Positions 17,791-26,514 of a stretch of 51,675 bases of DNA are shown here, piece by piece. The stretch is taken from assembly GCA_021777835.1 (NCBI GenBank), contig JAJYDC010000020.1:1-51675 (forward strand), in the 5' to 3' direction. The notes beneath the pieces were generated by a model. That model saw only the letters and a list, made by a program, of their open reading frames with translations, did not search any database and was not told where the DNA came from. The stretch's first letter is position 1. Each line of letters opens with the position of its first letter. A program made the translations under genes and the position numbers. This stretch comes from Bacteroidota bacterium. Its GTDB lineage: Bacteria > Bacteroidota > Ignavibacteria > Ignavibacteriales > Ignavibacteriaceae.

Positions 17791-18426
17791 TTACTTTATT
17801 TTAAAATCCTGCAAGTTAATTTCTCTTTTGCATAAATTCAAATCAGTTTGCTCATTCGAGGCAATTATAATTATATTTGATTTACTTTCGTTTTCTATGA
17901 TTTGATAGACTGTATCTTTACCTTTCGAATCAAGATTTGATGTTGGTTCATCCAAAATTACAAGACTTGGGCTATGAATAAGTGCAAAAATAAATTTAAG
18001 CCGCTGTTTCATGCCAGATGAGTATGTTTTAACATAATCATCTTTGCGCTGAAAGAGTAACAATTTTTCAAGAAGAAAATCTGCGCGTTCTCTATCTAGT
18101 TTAATTCCTCTAATATTTGAGAAAAACGAAAGATTTTCGTAAGCCGAAAATTCTTCGTATAAAACAAGATAAGGAGAAACAAAACCGATATAATTATGGA
18201 GTTTTTCTTGAACAATCTCTTTTCCATCATCATTATGAACTATTATTCCAGAAGATGGTGAACTAATTCCAGCTATAATCTTTACCAGAGTTGACTTTCC
18301 TGATCCATTATCGCCGGATACGCCAAGAATTCCGCTATTACTAATCTCAAAGTTTAGGTTCTTAAATATAAGTCTTCGCCCAAAATATTTTGAAACGTCT
18401 TTTACTTGTAGTAAATAATTATTCAT
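17791..18426 (-). CDS. ccmA: Heme exporter ABC ATPase CcmA
   Basis: 211 residues, cytoplasmic ATPase that with CcmB frees heme-loaded CcmE from CcmC-CcmD. It has Walker A GDNGSGKSTLVK (about 38-49), Q-loop region NYIGFVSPYL, ABC signature SSGMKQRL, Walker B LVILDEPTSNLD and an H-loop replaced by IIIIASNEQ. The normal H-loop histidine is not obvious, a divergence also seen in some small CcmA proteins. Its ATG overlaps the end of the upstream metalloprotease gene by 8 bases. Assignment as CcmA rather than a generic ABC ATPase rests on the neighbouring ccmBCDEF. Confidence 0.9.
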   Translation of the reverse strand: MNNYLLQVKDVSKYFGRRLIFKNLNFEISNSGILGVSGDNGSGKSTLVKIIAGISSPSSGIIVHNDDGKEIVQEKLHNYIGFVSPYLVLYEEFSAYENLSFFSNIRGIKLDRERADFLLEKLLLFQRKDDYVKTYSSGMKQRLKFIFALIHSPSLVILDEPTSNLDSKGKDTVYQIIENESKSNIIIIASNEQTDLNLCKREINLQDFKIK

Positions 18427-20140
18427 TAAAAATCACCAACTTCCCTTTCGAAATATTATTGCCACATTTTGTTATATATAAATAAACCCCGGAAGGAAGT
18501 TTTTCATTGTTATTATTTCTACCATTCCATTTCACAACTTTCTGACCGTAATAACTAATTATCATTTCATTTGAAGAATATACTAAATTCATTGAAATAG
18601 AATATATATATAGACTCACTTCGGGAGTTTGATCTGGTGTAACCGGTATATAAATAGAACTATTTTTATAATAATTAAATGGCGAGGGAAAAGCAAAATT
18701 GACAGGTGAAGCGATAGATTGCCCTTGGTTCACAGTATCTCCGTTTAGTATTTCCGCGGTGAGCCAAAATGAATTCTTATCGGCAGCAAAAGTCGTATAA
18801 TAATTATTTGTTAATTTGTTTGCCCCAGCAACTTGTTGATTGTAAAGTCCAAACTGAAAAGGATAAACTGATGAATTACTGTCAATCGCATTTTGAACAT
18901 CCGAGTTGGTAATAACTGTTACAAGAGTATCCACATTAGCTCTGTTTACAATTGTTAAAAAACAATTTGATGATGAAGCCGTACTTAATTTTACCGGGAA
19001 TGAGGTTGAGGAAAAATCAAGGTTTGCTACCGGTCTTACTAAGGGATATCCGGAAGCGTCCTTAAAGTATTTACCTGGAATTGCTCTATAATTTGTGTAA
19101 TACATCCAAACACCAAATTTATTTAGTTCACCACCGAATGAAGATCCGTAGTTTTGTATAGCTGAATTTATTGCATCCATTGCTCGCATTTGCGGCATTA
19201 GTTCCCATTCACTCTTAATTATTCCAAAGCCAAACCGATCTTTCTGAAATATATTCCAGATAGCCAGAGCATATTCCTGGTTGCTTCCATTTATAGACAT
19301 GCTATTTTCAGTATTGTTGAAATAACTTGGCAAGTACTGATAGTAATCCTTGATCGATGGATAAACGAAATGCTCCATCGAAGTAGATGTTAGTTCATAA
19401 AAAAAAGCATCACTGTCATATCGAAATATATAATCGCCGGCTTGTATACTATGATGAAATTCATGAGCAACAGTAACACGAGCAGCATCTATTCCTTGAG
19501 TAGGGAAACCCTTAAAATCATTGTTAATCATCATATAGGATGTATATTGTTGATTTGTGCCCGGGATTAATGAATCCGGATCAGTTTCGCCGTACTCATT
19601 TCCCAAACTTGTAATATATATATCATATTTATTATCACCGCCCGCACCAAAATCGGAGGGCGGCGGTGGATAGCCAAGATAATTTACTTCAAAATTATAA
19701 ACCGAATCTAATGCAATTGACAGCGAGTCTAAATAAATTTCTTGATATTTTTTAACATATTGTGCCTCTAAGGTATCTCTTATTTGCGGTGGTATATAAT
19801 TAGGAAATTCAGTTTTTGTAAAGTGAACTCTAAAGAATCTATTAGGAGTAACAAAACTAGTATCAGAAGATGGTCTATTAAGCAAACTTCGAAGAACTTC
19901 TTGTTGCTGCAAACTAAATAATCGAAAATGCGTTTTTACCTCACTTATCAAACCAAATCCGCATTTAACGTGGGTCGTATCAATGGAAAGTAAATGTTGT
20001 TTGTTTCCTAATAAGTATGGGCGCCGAGTCTGCATTACAAGATAATAAAGTGAATCAAGCTGTGTGCTGTTTAATTGTTGGGCTTCAGCTGAATAAATAA
20101 TCGTTAATGTAAAAAAAGATATTAAAAAATATTTAGTCAT
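18419..20140 (-). CDS. Secreted zinc metalloprotease-like protein (MXAN_6640 type) with T9SS sorting domain
   Basis: 573 residues from the ATG at 20140, which overlaps the preceding stop codon as ATGA and puts the signal peptide (KYFLISFFTLTIIYSAEAQQ) first. Residues 224-232 read VAHEFHHSI: H226, E227 and H230 fit an HExxH zinc site (HEFHH). The preceding GAGGDNKYDIYITSLG and following DSDAFFYELTSTSMEHFVYP are family-like. The C-terminal ~85 residues look like a T9SS type A domain (PSPFNYYKNSSIYIPV, then LPSGVYLYITKCGNNISKGK). Probably an exported protease. It is odd that it sits just before ccmA with an 8-base overlap. Confidence 0.8.
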   Translation of the reverse strand: MTKYFLISFFTLTIIYSAEAQQLNSTQLDSLYYLVMQTRRPYLLGNKQHLLSIDTTHVKCGFGLISEVKTHFRLFSLQQQEVLRSLLNRPSSDTSFVTPNRFFRVHFTKTEFPNYIPPQIRDTLEAQYVKKYQEIYLDSLSIALDSVYNFEVNYLGYPPPPSDFGAGGDNKYDIYITSLGNEYGETDPDSLIPGTNQQYTSYMMINNDFKGFPTQGIDAARVTVAHEFHHSIQAGDYIFRYDSDAFFYELTSTSMEHFVYPSIKDYYQYLPSYFNNTENSMSINGSNQEYALAIWNIFQKDRFGFGIIKSEWELMPQMRAMDAINSAIQNYGSSFGGELNKFGVWMYYTNYRAIPGKYFKDASGYPLVRPVANLDFSSTSFPVKLSTASSSNCFLTIVNRANVDTLVTVITNSDVQNAIDSNSSVYPFQFGLYNQQVAGANKLTNNYYTTFAADKNSFWLTAEILNGDTVNQGQSIASPVNFAFPSPFNYYKNSSIYIPVTPDQTPEVSLYIYSISMNLVYSSNEMIISYYGQKVVKWNGRNNNNEKLPSGVYLYITKCGNNISKGKLVIFNE

Positions 20141-22302
20141 ATCAACTGCTTTATGGTTATGCAATTATTCCTTTTGTCTGTATAAACCAATTGTATTTTT
20201 CTATAGCTCATATTTCTTATGAAAAAACTCTGAAGGTTGTTTGCATCAGCAACTTTAGACACAACAATTTCTCTGCCGCCTCTAATGAATTCGACCTTAT
20301 TAATACTTCTATTTTTATCGTTATAAAAAAAAAGCTTCTTCAAGCCCTTATTCCTAATTTCTCCGAAGTAAAAATCATCAATTTTATTCCCTGAAAAATC
20401 TTCATTTAGCTTCTTTGCTTTAACGACATTTGTATATTTACTTGTTGAGAAGATTATTGAAGAGTTACTATCTGCTTTTATTAGGCATAGAGTCTCATCT
20501 TCATCTCTGTTCAAGAAATCAGAAGTTAACAAAGCGCTAGATAATAAGTCAGAGGCACTAATAGAGATTCTTCTATTTGAATAAATATTTTCGCTATTGA
20601 AGACGGTATTATTTAAGGAAATATCATTATCTCTTACTTGCAAATAAACTATACTAATATCTTTAGTTAATGAAATATTTGCAGACCTAACGTAATAAGC
20701 CAAGTCTTGATAGTTCGTGTTAGAATAACGGAAGTTGTGATATTCCATTATACTTAGCCCTAAGCTTCCATTGTCAATATATGCGACATATATAGACGCA
20801 GGTTCACTGCTGTTTCTTTTTATTTTTAGATCAGCGATTGGTCCTAATGAATATAGAGATGTTCTTTCGATGGTGTCATTTTGAAAATCAATCTTCAATA
20901 CTTCAATTAGCTTTTTGCCGGTATCAAAACAATAGAAAGTTTTAATTTTGGGATCTGTGTTATCAACAACAATTTGATCATGATTTTCAAAAAGGGGATA
21001 TGAATAAAACCACGCCGGTTTTCCTGAATTATTTCTTACAATCAGGTTTAATGTTTGAGTTAAACTATCAATATAACACAAATCCATAATGCCATTGTTG
21101 CCATGATCAAAGAAAGTAATCGTCCTTGGTCTTGGGCTAACAATTAAGTTAACATTTTCCGAAAATGAAGTCATATTAGTTATTGAATAAATTTCTCCTT
21201 TATCGCTAATAGCTTCAATGCCATTAATAAATTTGCTGTAATATGGGATAATATTTTTCAACCCGCTTTTGCACATATATATCATTTCCGGGTAGAATTT
21301 ATTATCACCTTTTGAAAATAAAATAGAAAGTTCTGAATTTTCATAATTCATATATGCAATATCTATCTTACCGTCCTGGTTAAAATCGCCTGTTATTATT
21401 TTATCAGGATAATAGTCAGTCTTAATAATATTTACATTTTTATAAGAGGAAGTATTGTCACCATACATTACTACTATAGATTTTCCTTTTGCGAACATTA
21501 AATCTTGGTAGTGGTCCAGGTTCAAATCAACTGATTGAAGAAGATGAACTTTTTCATTCATCTTAAATGACCTAACTTCCTTAAAATTATTATTTCCATT
21601 GTTATATAAAAAAACCAACGAGTTATTCATAGTATTAAAAGCAGCAACATCACTTTGACCTGAATTACTTAAATTTGCAAACACGGCCTCTGAGAAACTC
21701 TTATCGTTTACTATTTTTCTATCAATCATTCCTTTAGAAGTCAGATACAAAATGGAAAGACCATTAAACGCAGGCCCTGAGATCAAGAGTTCATCGTTGC
21801 CGTTTCCATTTAGATCGACCGCGCTAATATTTTCCGGGTAAGAATTAAATTTAACTTCACTCAATAATCTTGCCCTGCCAGAACTTGTAAAAGTATATAT
21901 TCCAACCCTCCTATTTTCTCTACTTGTAAACGCAAATCTCTTTATAGGACTATTGAATTCATTTAAGTTTTGAATTTTTGTTATTGTTAAAGGGATCCTA
22001 GATATAACCGGCTTTGCAAAATTACCATTTACCTTTCCGGCCAATGAAACTATTTTATTAATATTTGGATTGAAAAGGATTAAGTCAGAATAATAATCGT
22101 TATTATAATTAAGCGTAATTAAGGAGTTGTAATCTGCCGGTATTTTGTAATTGTTATATTTACAAAAGCCATTTATGGGAACTTGGGAGAAAATTTCTGC
22201 GGGAAATAAAAAGAGAATAATAATGAAGTAAAGACTATATACTTCTGTTTTTAATTCTTGATTCTCTTCTTTGAAGCGCTTCATCATAACGTCTTTTTTC
22301 AT
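20137..22302 (-). CDS. Secreted FG-GAP/VCBS-repeat protein
   Basis: Up to 721 residues. A signal-peptide-like core (SLYFIIILFLFPAEIFSQ) is followed by repeated blades containing calcium-loop-like Asp/Asn stretches such as DLNGNGNDELLISG, DLNLDHYQDLMFAKG and DFNQDGKIDIAYMNY. These are typical of integrin-like FG-GAP propellers on the cell surface. No sorting domain or catalytic domain is recognisable. The start is uncertain: ATGs at 22302, 22287 and 22284 all lie inside the upstream thioesterase gene (68-base overlap), have poor ribosome binding sites and give an unusually long, acidic N-terminus before the hydrophobic core. Its stop overlaps the next gene's start (ATGA). Confidence 0.75.
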   Translation of the reverse strand: MKKDVMMKRFKEENQELKTEVYSLYFIIILFLFPAEIFSQVPINGFCKYNNYKIPADYNSLITLNYNNDYYSDLILFNPNINKIVSLAGKVNGNFAKPVISRIPLTITKIQNLNEFNSPIKRFAFTSRENRRVGIYTFTSSGRARLLSEVKFNSYPENISAVDLNGNGNDELLISGPAFNGLSILYLTSKGMIDRKIVNDKSFSEAVFANLSNSGQSDVAAFNTMNNSLVFLYNNGNNNFKEVRSFKMNEKVHLLQSVDLNLDHYQDLMFAKGKSIVVMYGDNTSSYKNVNIIKTDYYPDKIITGDFNQDGKIDIAYMNYENSELSILFSKGDNKFYPEMIYMCKSGLKNIIPYYSKFINGIEAISDKGEIYSITNMTSFSENVNLIVSPRPRTITFFDHGNNGIMDLCYIDSLTQTLNLIVRNNSGKPAWFYSYPLFENHDQIVVDNTDPKIKTFYCFDTGKKLIEVLKIDFQNDTIERTSLYSLGPIADLKIKRNSSEPASIYVAYIDNGSLGLSIMEYHNFRYSNTNYQDLAYYVRSANISLTKDISIVYLQVRDNDISLNNTVFNSENIYSNRRISISASDLLSSALLTSDFLNRDEDETLCLIKADSNSSIIFSTSKYTNVVKAKKLNEDFSGNKIDDFYFGEIRNKGLKKLFFYNDKNRSINKVEFIRGGREIVVSKVADANNLQSFFIRNMSYRKIQLVYTDKRNNCITIKQLI

Positions 22303-22708
22303 CTTCGGTTTCGGGAATTGCCTGCATTGCTTTTACCGGCTTACCGTCATTATCAACACTGACAAAAGTTAAATAAGCTGAATTGGTATGAATTCGCGTC
22401 CCTTCTTTAAATGATTCTGAGTATACTTTTACCCCGACTTCCATTGATGTATTGAATACTCGATTTATTGACGCTACTAAAGTTACCGCATCACCAAGTT
22501 TTATTGAATGATGAAAATCTATTCTATCAACAGACGCAGTAACACAAATAAATTGAGAGTGCTTAATTGCACATAAAGCCGCACAAATATCTATCCAATG
22601 CATTAGCTGACCACCTAACAACTTCCCTAGTTGATTTGTATTATTAGGCAACACAAGCTCAGTCATTGACATTACAGATTCGCAAACTTTTTTTGATTGG
22701 TTTTTCAT
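22235..22708 (-). CDS. Hotdog-fold acyl-CoA thioesterase
   Basis: 157 residues, cytoplasmic. Hydrolyses acyl-CoA to free acid and CoA. It matches the YciA/BFIT-type family: NQLGKLLGGQLMHWIDICAA (25-44) with the Asn/Asp active-site region, ASVDRIDFHHSIKLGDAVTL and NTSMEVGVKVYSE. Chain-length preference cannot be told. The start overlaps the bamD stop by 4 bases (ATGA), so translation is probably coupled. The tail after the hotdog domain is a short charged extension (EDEKRRYDEALQRRESR). Confidence 0.88.
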   Translation of the reverse strand: MKNQSKKVCESVMSMTELVLPNNTNQLGKLLGGQLMHWIDICAALCAIKHSQFICVTASVDRIDFHHSIKLGDAVTLVASINRVFNTSMEVGVKVYSESFKEGTRIHTNSAYLTFVSVDNDGKPVKAMQAIPETEDEKRRYDEALQRRESRIKNRSI

Positions 22709-23466
22709 TTAGATTCAGATAGTTTGCTTTGTATGGAAGCTTTAATTCTTTCAATTTCTTTTATATTCTTATCGTTTGGATATCTTTCAATAAAATTAGA
22801 TATCTCTGTTAATGCTTCATCGTTTCGTTTTCTATCAACCAATAATTTGATTTTAGAATAAAGCGCCAAAGGAGCATATTTAGTATCATGATACGTATCT
22901 AACACTAAATCATAGTATTTCAAAGCCGCAGTATAATATTCCATCTTCTCGTATATGTAGGCGGTATGATATTCTTTGTGCGCAAGCTTTTCATTCATTT
23001 CTGCAATCTTTTTTTCTGCTTCAGGAACTCTTGCATTAGTGGGGAAAAAATCAATAAATGCTTGGAATTCTTCTATTGCCTTCTTAGTATATTTCTGATC
23101 AAGTGCATAATTCGGAGAAAGCAAATAATAGCTATCAGCGAGCATAAACTGGGCATCTGATACAAAATGACTAGACGGCATGTTCTTAATCAATTTGCTA
23201 AATTCATAAGCTGCCAAAATATATTCGCCGCGCTTAAATCTTGTTTGACCCAAATAATATTGTGCACTGTCTACAACCGCATTGCCGGGAAACTGAAGGA
23301 CTATACCCTGGAATTCTTTTAATGCCCGCTCATAATCACGATTATTATACAGCCTTAATGCATAATTAAGTCTTTCACTAGGCGTCATATTGGCTGTGTT
23401 AAGAGACGAGGCACCACAACCCCACAGAATTAGCCCAAATGCTAATACAATTAAAGAATATTTCAT
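22705..23466 (-). CDS. bamD: Outer-membrane assembly lipoprotein BamD
   Basis: 253 residues. A lipoprotein signal ends LILWGC with lipidated C17. About five TPR-like units follow (YALRLYNNRDYERALKEFQG, YYLGQTRFKRGEYILAAYEF, ALKYYDLVLDTYHDTKYAPL), and the length fits the family. BamD works with the BamA barrel to fold outer-membrane proteins from the periplasmic side. No other bam gene is adjacent. No clear ribosome binding site precedes the ATG. Confidence 0.88.
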   Translation of the reverse strand: MKYSLIVLAFGLILWGCGASSLNTANMTPSERLNYALRLYNNRDYERALKEFQGIVLQFPGNAVVDSAQYYLGQTRFKRGEYILAAYEFSKLIKNMPSSHFVSDAQFMLADSYYLLSPNYALDQKYTKKAIEEFQAFIDFFPTNARVPEAEKKIAEMNEKLAHKEYHTAYIYEKMEYYTAALKYYDLVLDTYHDTKYAPLALYSKIKLLVDRKRNDEALTEISNFIERYPNDKNIKEIERIKASIQSKLSESK

Positions 23467-23536
23467 TTTTTATTGATTTTCAAAAATTAAAACACAATAA
23501 TAAAGAATTAATTTTAGGCTTCAAAGGTAATTTTCA

Positions 23537-24178
23537 TTACTTGCTTCGAATTGTAAAAAACAATACGACAGCCACTGCGGTGGCGCCTAGTGCAATTACC
23601 GGCTCCCAAAAGCTAGAAAGAAACGGTTCTGATGGAATCTCTGATTCAGTAAATGGGTAAGATTCATTTTGCAAGTTTTTTAAATTATCATAACTGACTG
23701 TATCGGTGTAAGTATAATGAATTTTTCTTACAAATGTTGACTTACCTATGATTGAATAACTACCGGAAAGACTAAAGAATCTCGGCACATAAAAATCTCC
23801 AAGTAAACTTTTTCTAAACATTTTGTTGTAAATAACATTCACTTTCTCAATAGTTAGGTTAACCGTATTTACAGTCGAATTAGATGATTTATTCTCTGAA
23901 ATATCAATTCCTCTCTTCTTCAAAGCACCAATCATTTCATTTGTAAAAACAGAATAAGCTGTACCGAGATTTAAATTAAGCTTTACGTATTTACTTTTGT
24001 CCGGTAGATCTGAGACAACATTATTGATCGCAGAGTCTACAAGACTTTTAAATATTGTAAGGTTACTTTTTGATTGGCACTTGCTTAAATAAGCATTACC
24101 GGAAAAAATATAAAACAAAATAAAAATGATAGAGAAAAGTTTTCCCTTTACATAAAATATAGACTTTTTGCTACGCAT
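23537..24178 (-). CDS. Hypothetical exported protein with C-terminal membrane anchor
   Basis: 213 residues, family not recognised. N-terminal hydrophobic segment LFSIIFILFYIFSGNAYLSK (about 14-33), a periplasmic-type domain of about 150 residues beginning LTIFKSLVDSAINNVVSDLP, and a C-terminal helix PVIALGATAVAVVLFFTIR ending in RSK. This would leave the domain outside with an anchor at the end. It overlaps the gdhA stop by 8 bases and precedes bamD by 70 bases, so it belongs to the same series; a cell-envelope role is only a guess. Confidence 0.65.
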   Translation of the reverse strand: MRSKKSIFYVKGKLFSIIFILFYIFSGNAYLSKCQSKSNLTIFKSLVDSAINNVVSDLPDKSKYVKLNLNLGTAYSVFTNEMIGALKKRGIDISENKSSNSTVNTVNLTIEKVNVIYNKMFRKSLLGDFYVPRFFSLSGSYSIIGKSTFVRKIHYTYTDTVSYDNLKNLQNESYPFTESEIPSEPFLSSFWEPVIALGATAVAVVLFFTIRSK

Positions 24179-25460
24179 ATATCCCGCGAAGCTTTAAGGT
24201 CTGCGCTACTTTTTCAATTGCTATAATATATGCTCCAATTCTTAAGGAAACATCATATTTTGCTGCTGACTTATAAACATTGACAAAAGCCTCATGCATC
24301 ATCCTATCAAGTCTTCGATTAACGCGGTCCAAAGTCCAGAAATAACCCATTCTATCTTGAACCCATTCAAAATATGAAACTGTCACTCCGCCTGCATTCG
24401 TCAAAATATCAGGAATAACCAGAATTCCATTTGCTTGAAGAATCGGATCTGCTTTTGCTGTTGTCGGTCCATTTGCACCCTCTGAAATAATTCTACACTT
24501 TAATTTATTGGCATTTTTAGATGTTATCTGGTCCTCTTTAGCGGCCGGAATAAGTACATCACATTGCAATTCTAAAAGTTCTTCGTTAGTAATTACTTCT
24601 GCATTTTGGTAATCGATTAAGGTCTTATGCCGTTCCACATGTTCAATAAGTTCAGTAATATTAAATCCTTTTGAATTGTATATAGCACCGTTAATATCAC
24701 TTAATGCTACTATCTTAACTCCCTTTTCATAAAGAGCGTGGGCTGTAATAGAACCTACGTTCCCAAAACCTTGAATAACAGCAACAGCTTCTTCAGGCTT
24801 GATACCAATTTTTGAAAGCGCTCCAAGTGTAACCGACATAACTCCTCTGCCCGTAGCATCTTTTCTTCCTAACGATCCACCAATAAGCGTAGGTTTACCC
24901 GTAACAACGGCATTATCGGTTTTTTTAGAATGCATACTATAGGTATCCATTATCCAAGCCATGGTTTGTTCATTAGTGTTCATATCAGGAGCAGGAATAT
25001 CCCTGTCGGGCCCAAACACATCGAGCAAATTTGAAGTAAATCGACGTGTTAGTCTTTCTAATTCGCTTTGGCTCATTAATGAAGGATCACATTTTATTCC
25101 TCCCTTTGCACCGCCGAATGGAATATTAACAATTGCGCATTTCCAGGTCATCCATGCAGCAAGCGCTTTCATTTCGTCAAGAGAAACATCCGGCGCATAT
25201 CGGATACCGCCTTTTGATGGCCCAAGTATATCATTATGAATTACACGGTAGCCTTCAAATACTTCCAACTTACCATTGTCCATAACAATCGGCACAGAAG
25301 TAATTACTTGTTTTGTTGGAGCTTTTAAATAGTTGTATATCCCCTGATCCAAACCGATAATCTTTGCAGCAATTTCAAATCTTTCCATCATTGATTCAAA
25401 TGGATTTTCTTTATCCAAAATTGGAGCCGGTTCTTTGTAATGATTCACAGAAGAATTCAT
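24171..25460 (-). CDS. gdhA: Glutamate dehydrogenase (Glu/Leu/Phe/Val family)
   Basis: 429 residues, cytoplasmic hexameric-type enzyme interconverting glutamate and 2-oxoglutarate plus ammonia. The substrate domain has GPSKGGIRYAPDVSLDEMKA (80-99) and the catalytic-lysine signature PFGGAKGGI with K119 (114-122). The NAD(P) domain has VIQGFGNVGSITA, and the C-terminus has GGVTVSYFEWVQD. Length and motifs suit the ~420-residue glutamate dehydrogenase group; coenzyme preference is not assigned. It is first of the long minus-strand series running to ccmF; the next gene overlaps its end. Confidence 0.92.
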   Translation of the reverse strand: MNSSVNHYKEPAPILDKENPFESMMERFEIAAKIIGLDQGIYNYLKAPTKQVITSVPIVMDNGKLEVFEGYRVIHNDILGPSKGGIRYAPDVSLDEMKALAAWMTWKCAIVNIPFGGAKGGIKCDPSLMSQSELERLTRRFTSNLLDVFGPDRDIPAPDMNTNEQTMAWIMDTYSMHSKKTDNAVVTGKPTLIGGSLGRKDATGRGVMSVTLGALSKIGIKPEEAVAVIQGFGNVGSITAHALYEKGVKIVALSDINGAIYNSKGFNITELIEHVERHKTLIDYQNAEVITNEELLELQCDVLIPAAKEDQITSKNANKLKCRIISEGANGPTTAKADPILQANGILVIPDILTNAGGVTVSYFEWVQDRMGYFWTLDRVNRRLDRMMHEAFVNVYKSAAKYDVSLRIGAYIIAIEKVAQTLKLRGIYA

Positions 25461-25547
25461 AATGGTTGTGTCCTTAAAAATTGATATTTATATTATGTTA
25501 AATCTAAACAAAATCCACAAATCAATTCAACTTTACTGTTTAATATT

Positions 25548-26399
25548 TTAACCTCTAACACTAGCCATTGCCTCAAGTCTTTTTATTCTTTCCTCTATCG
25601 GAGGATGAGTAGAGAAAAGCTTTTTTATTCCTCCTCCCTTTAAAGGATTAACAATAAACATGTGTGCCGTAGCTGGCCCTGCATTATTAACCGGTTTCAA
25701 TTGATTTACAGCCGATATTTTTTTTAGTGCTGATGCTAATGCAAGAGGGTTATGAGAAATTCGCGCTCCGTCGGCATCCGCTGAATATTCTCTAGATCGT
25801 GAGATTGCAAGTTGTAGCAGCGTTGCGGCAATGGGTGCAAGTATAATTAAAAACAAAGAAGCAATGCCGCTGTCGTCATCCCTGCTGCTTCCCCTTCCTC
25901 CGAACATCATAGCCCAACCCGCCATTTGCGCAATAAATGTTATTGTTCCAACAATCGTCGCAGCAATGGTGCCTATTAAAATATCTCTATGCCTAACGTG
26001 GGCAAGTTCATGTCCAAGGACACCTGAAAGCTCCTCCCTTGTTAAAGTATTTACGATGCCTGTTGTTGCAGCTACTGCAGCATGTTCCGGACTTCTGCCT
26101 GTTGCAAATGCATTTGGGGTTTGGTCGTCTATTAAGTATACTTTAGGCATTGGAAGATTTGCACTATGCGAAAGTTCCTGCACAACAGAATATAATTCTG
26201 GAGCCGTGTTAAAATCCACTTGCCTAGCACGATACATAGATAAAACCACTTTATCAGAAAACCAATATGATCCAAAATTCATAGCAAGTGAAAAGAAAAA
26301 CGCGATCGTCATTCCTCCTCTTCCACCAACAAGATATCCTACAAAAAGGAACAAAATCATCATTACTGACATTAAAAAAGCTGTTTTAAGCGAATTCAT
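25548..26399 (-). CDS. htpX: Membrane zinc metalloprotease HtpX (M48B)
   Basis: 283 residues from the ATG at 26399, chosen for its GGAGAT ribosome binding site and because it puts the first helix at the N-terminus (an upstream ATG at 26426 adds nine residues). Two N-terminal helices, then GHELAHVRHRD with zinc ligands H130 and H134 and catalytic E131. Two more helices follow (ILIGTIAATIVGTITFIAQM and IASLFLIILAPIAATLL), then the third-ligand segment SREYSADADGA and FSTHPPIEERI. It degrades misfolded membrane proteins. It stands as its own short unit between gdhA and the ABC-F gene. Confidence 0.94.
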   Translation of the reverse strand: MNSLKTAFLMSVMMILFLFVGYLVGGRGGMTIAFFFSLAMNFGSYWFSDKVVLSMYRARQVDFNTAPELYSVVQELSHSANLPMPKVYLIDDQTPNAFATGRSPEHAAVAATTGIVNTLTREELSGVLGHELAHVRHRDILIGTIAATIVGTITFIAQMAGWAMMFGGRGSSRDDDSGIASLFLIILAPIAATLLQLAISRSREYSADADGARISHNPLALASALKKISAVNQLKPVNNAGPATAHMFIVNPLKGGGIKKLFSTHPPIEERIKRLEAMASVRG

Positions 26400-26514
26400 T
26401 TTATCTCCGTAAATATTCTTAATCAAAATTAAATAAAGACCAAAATCTAAACAAGGTTACATTTAGTATGCATCAAGGGCAATTTGCTAATTATTGCTAC
26501 TAAGCACTTCAATC

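Noticed and set aside
20040-20164. Longer N-terminus for the metalloprotease from 20164
   Set aside because: The ATG at 20140 gives a clean signal peptide and an ATGA overlap with the previous gene.
25831-26412. 193-residue open frame on the plus strand
   Set aside because: Fully antisense to htpX; the protein has no recognisable features and htpX is certain.
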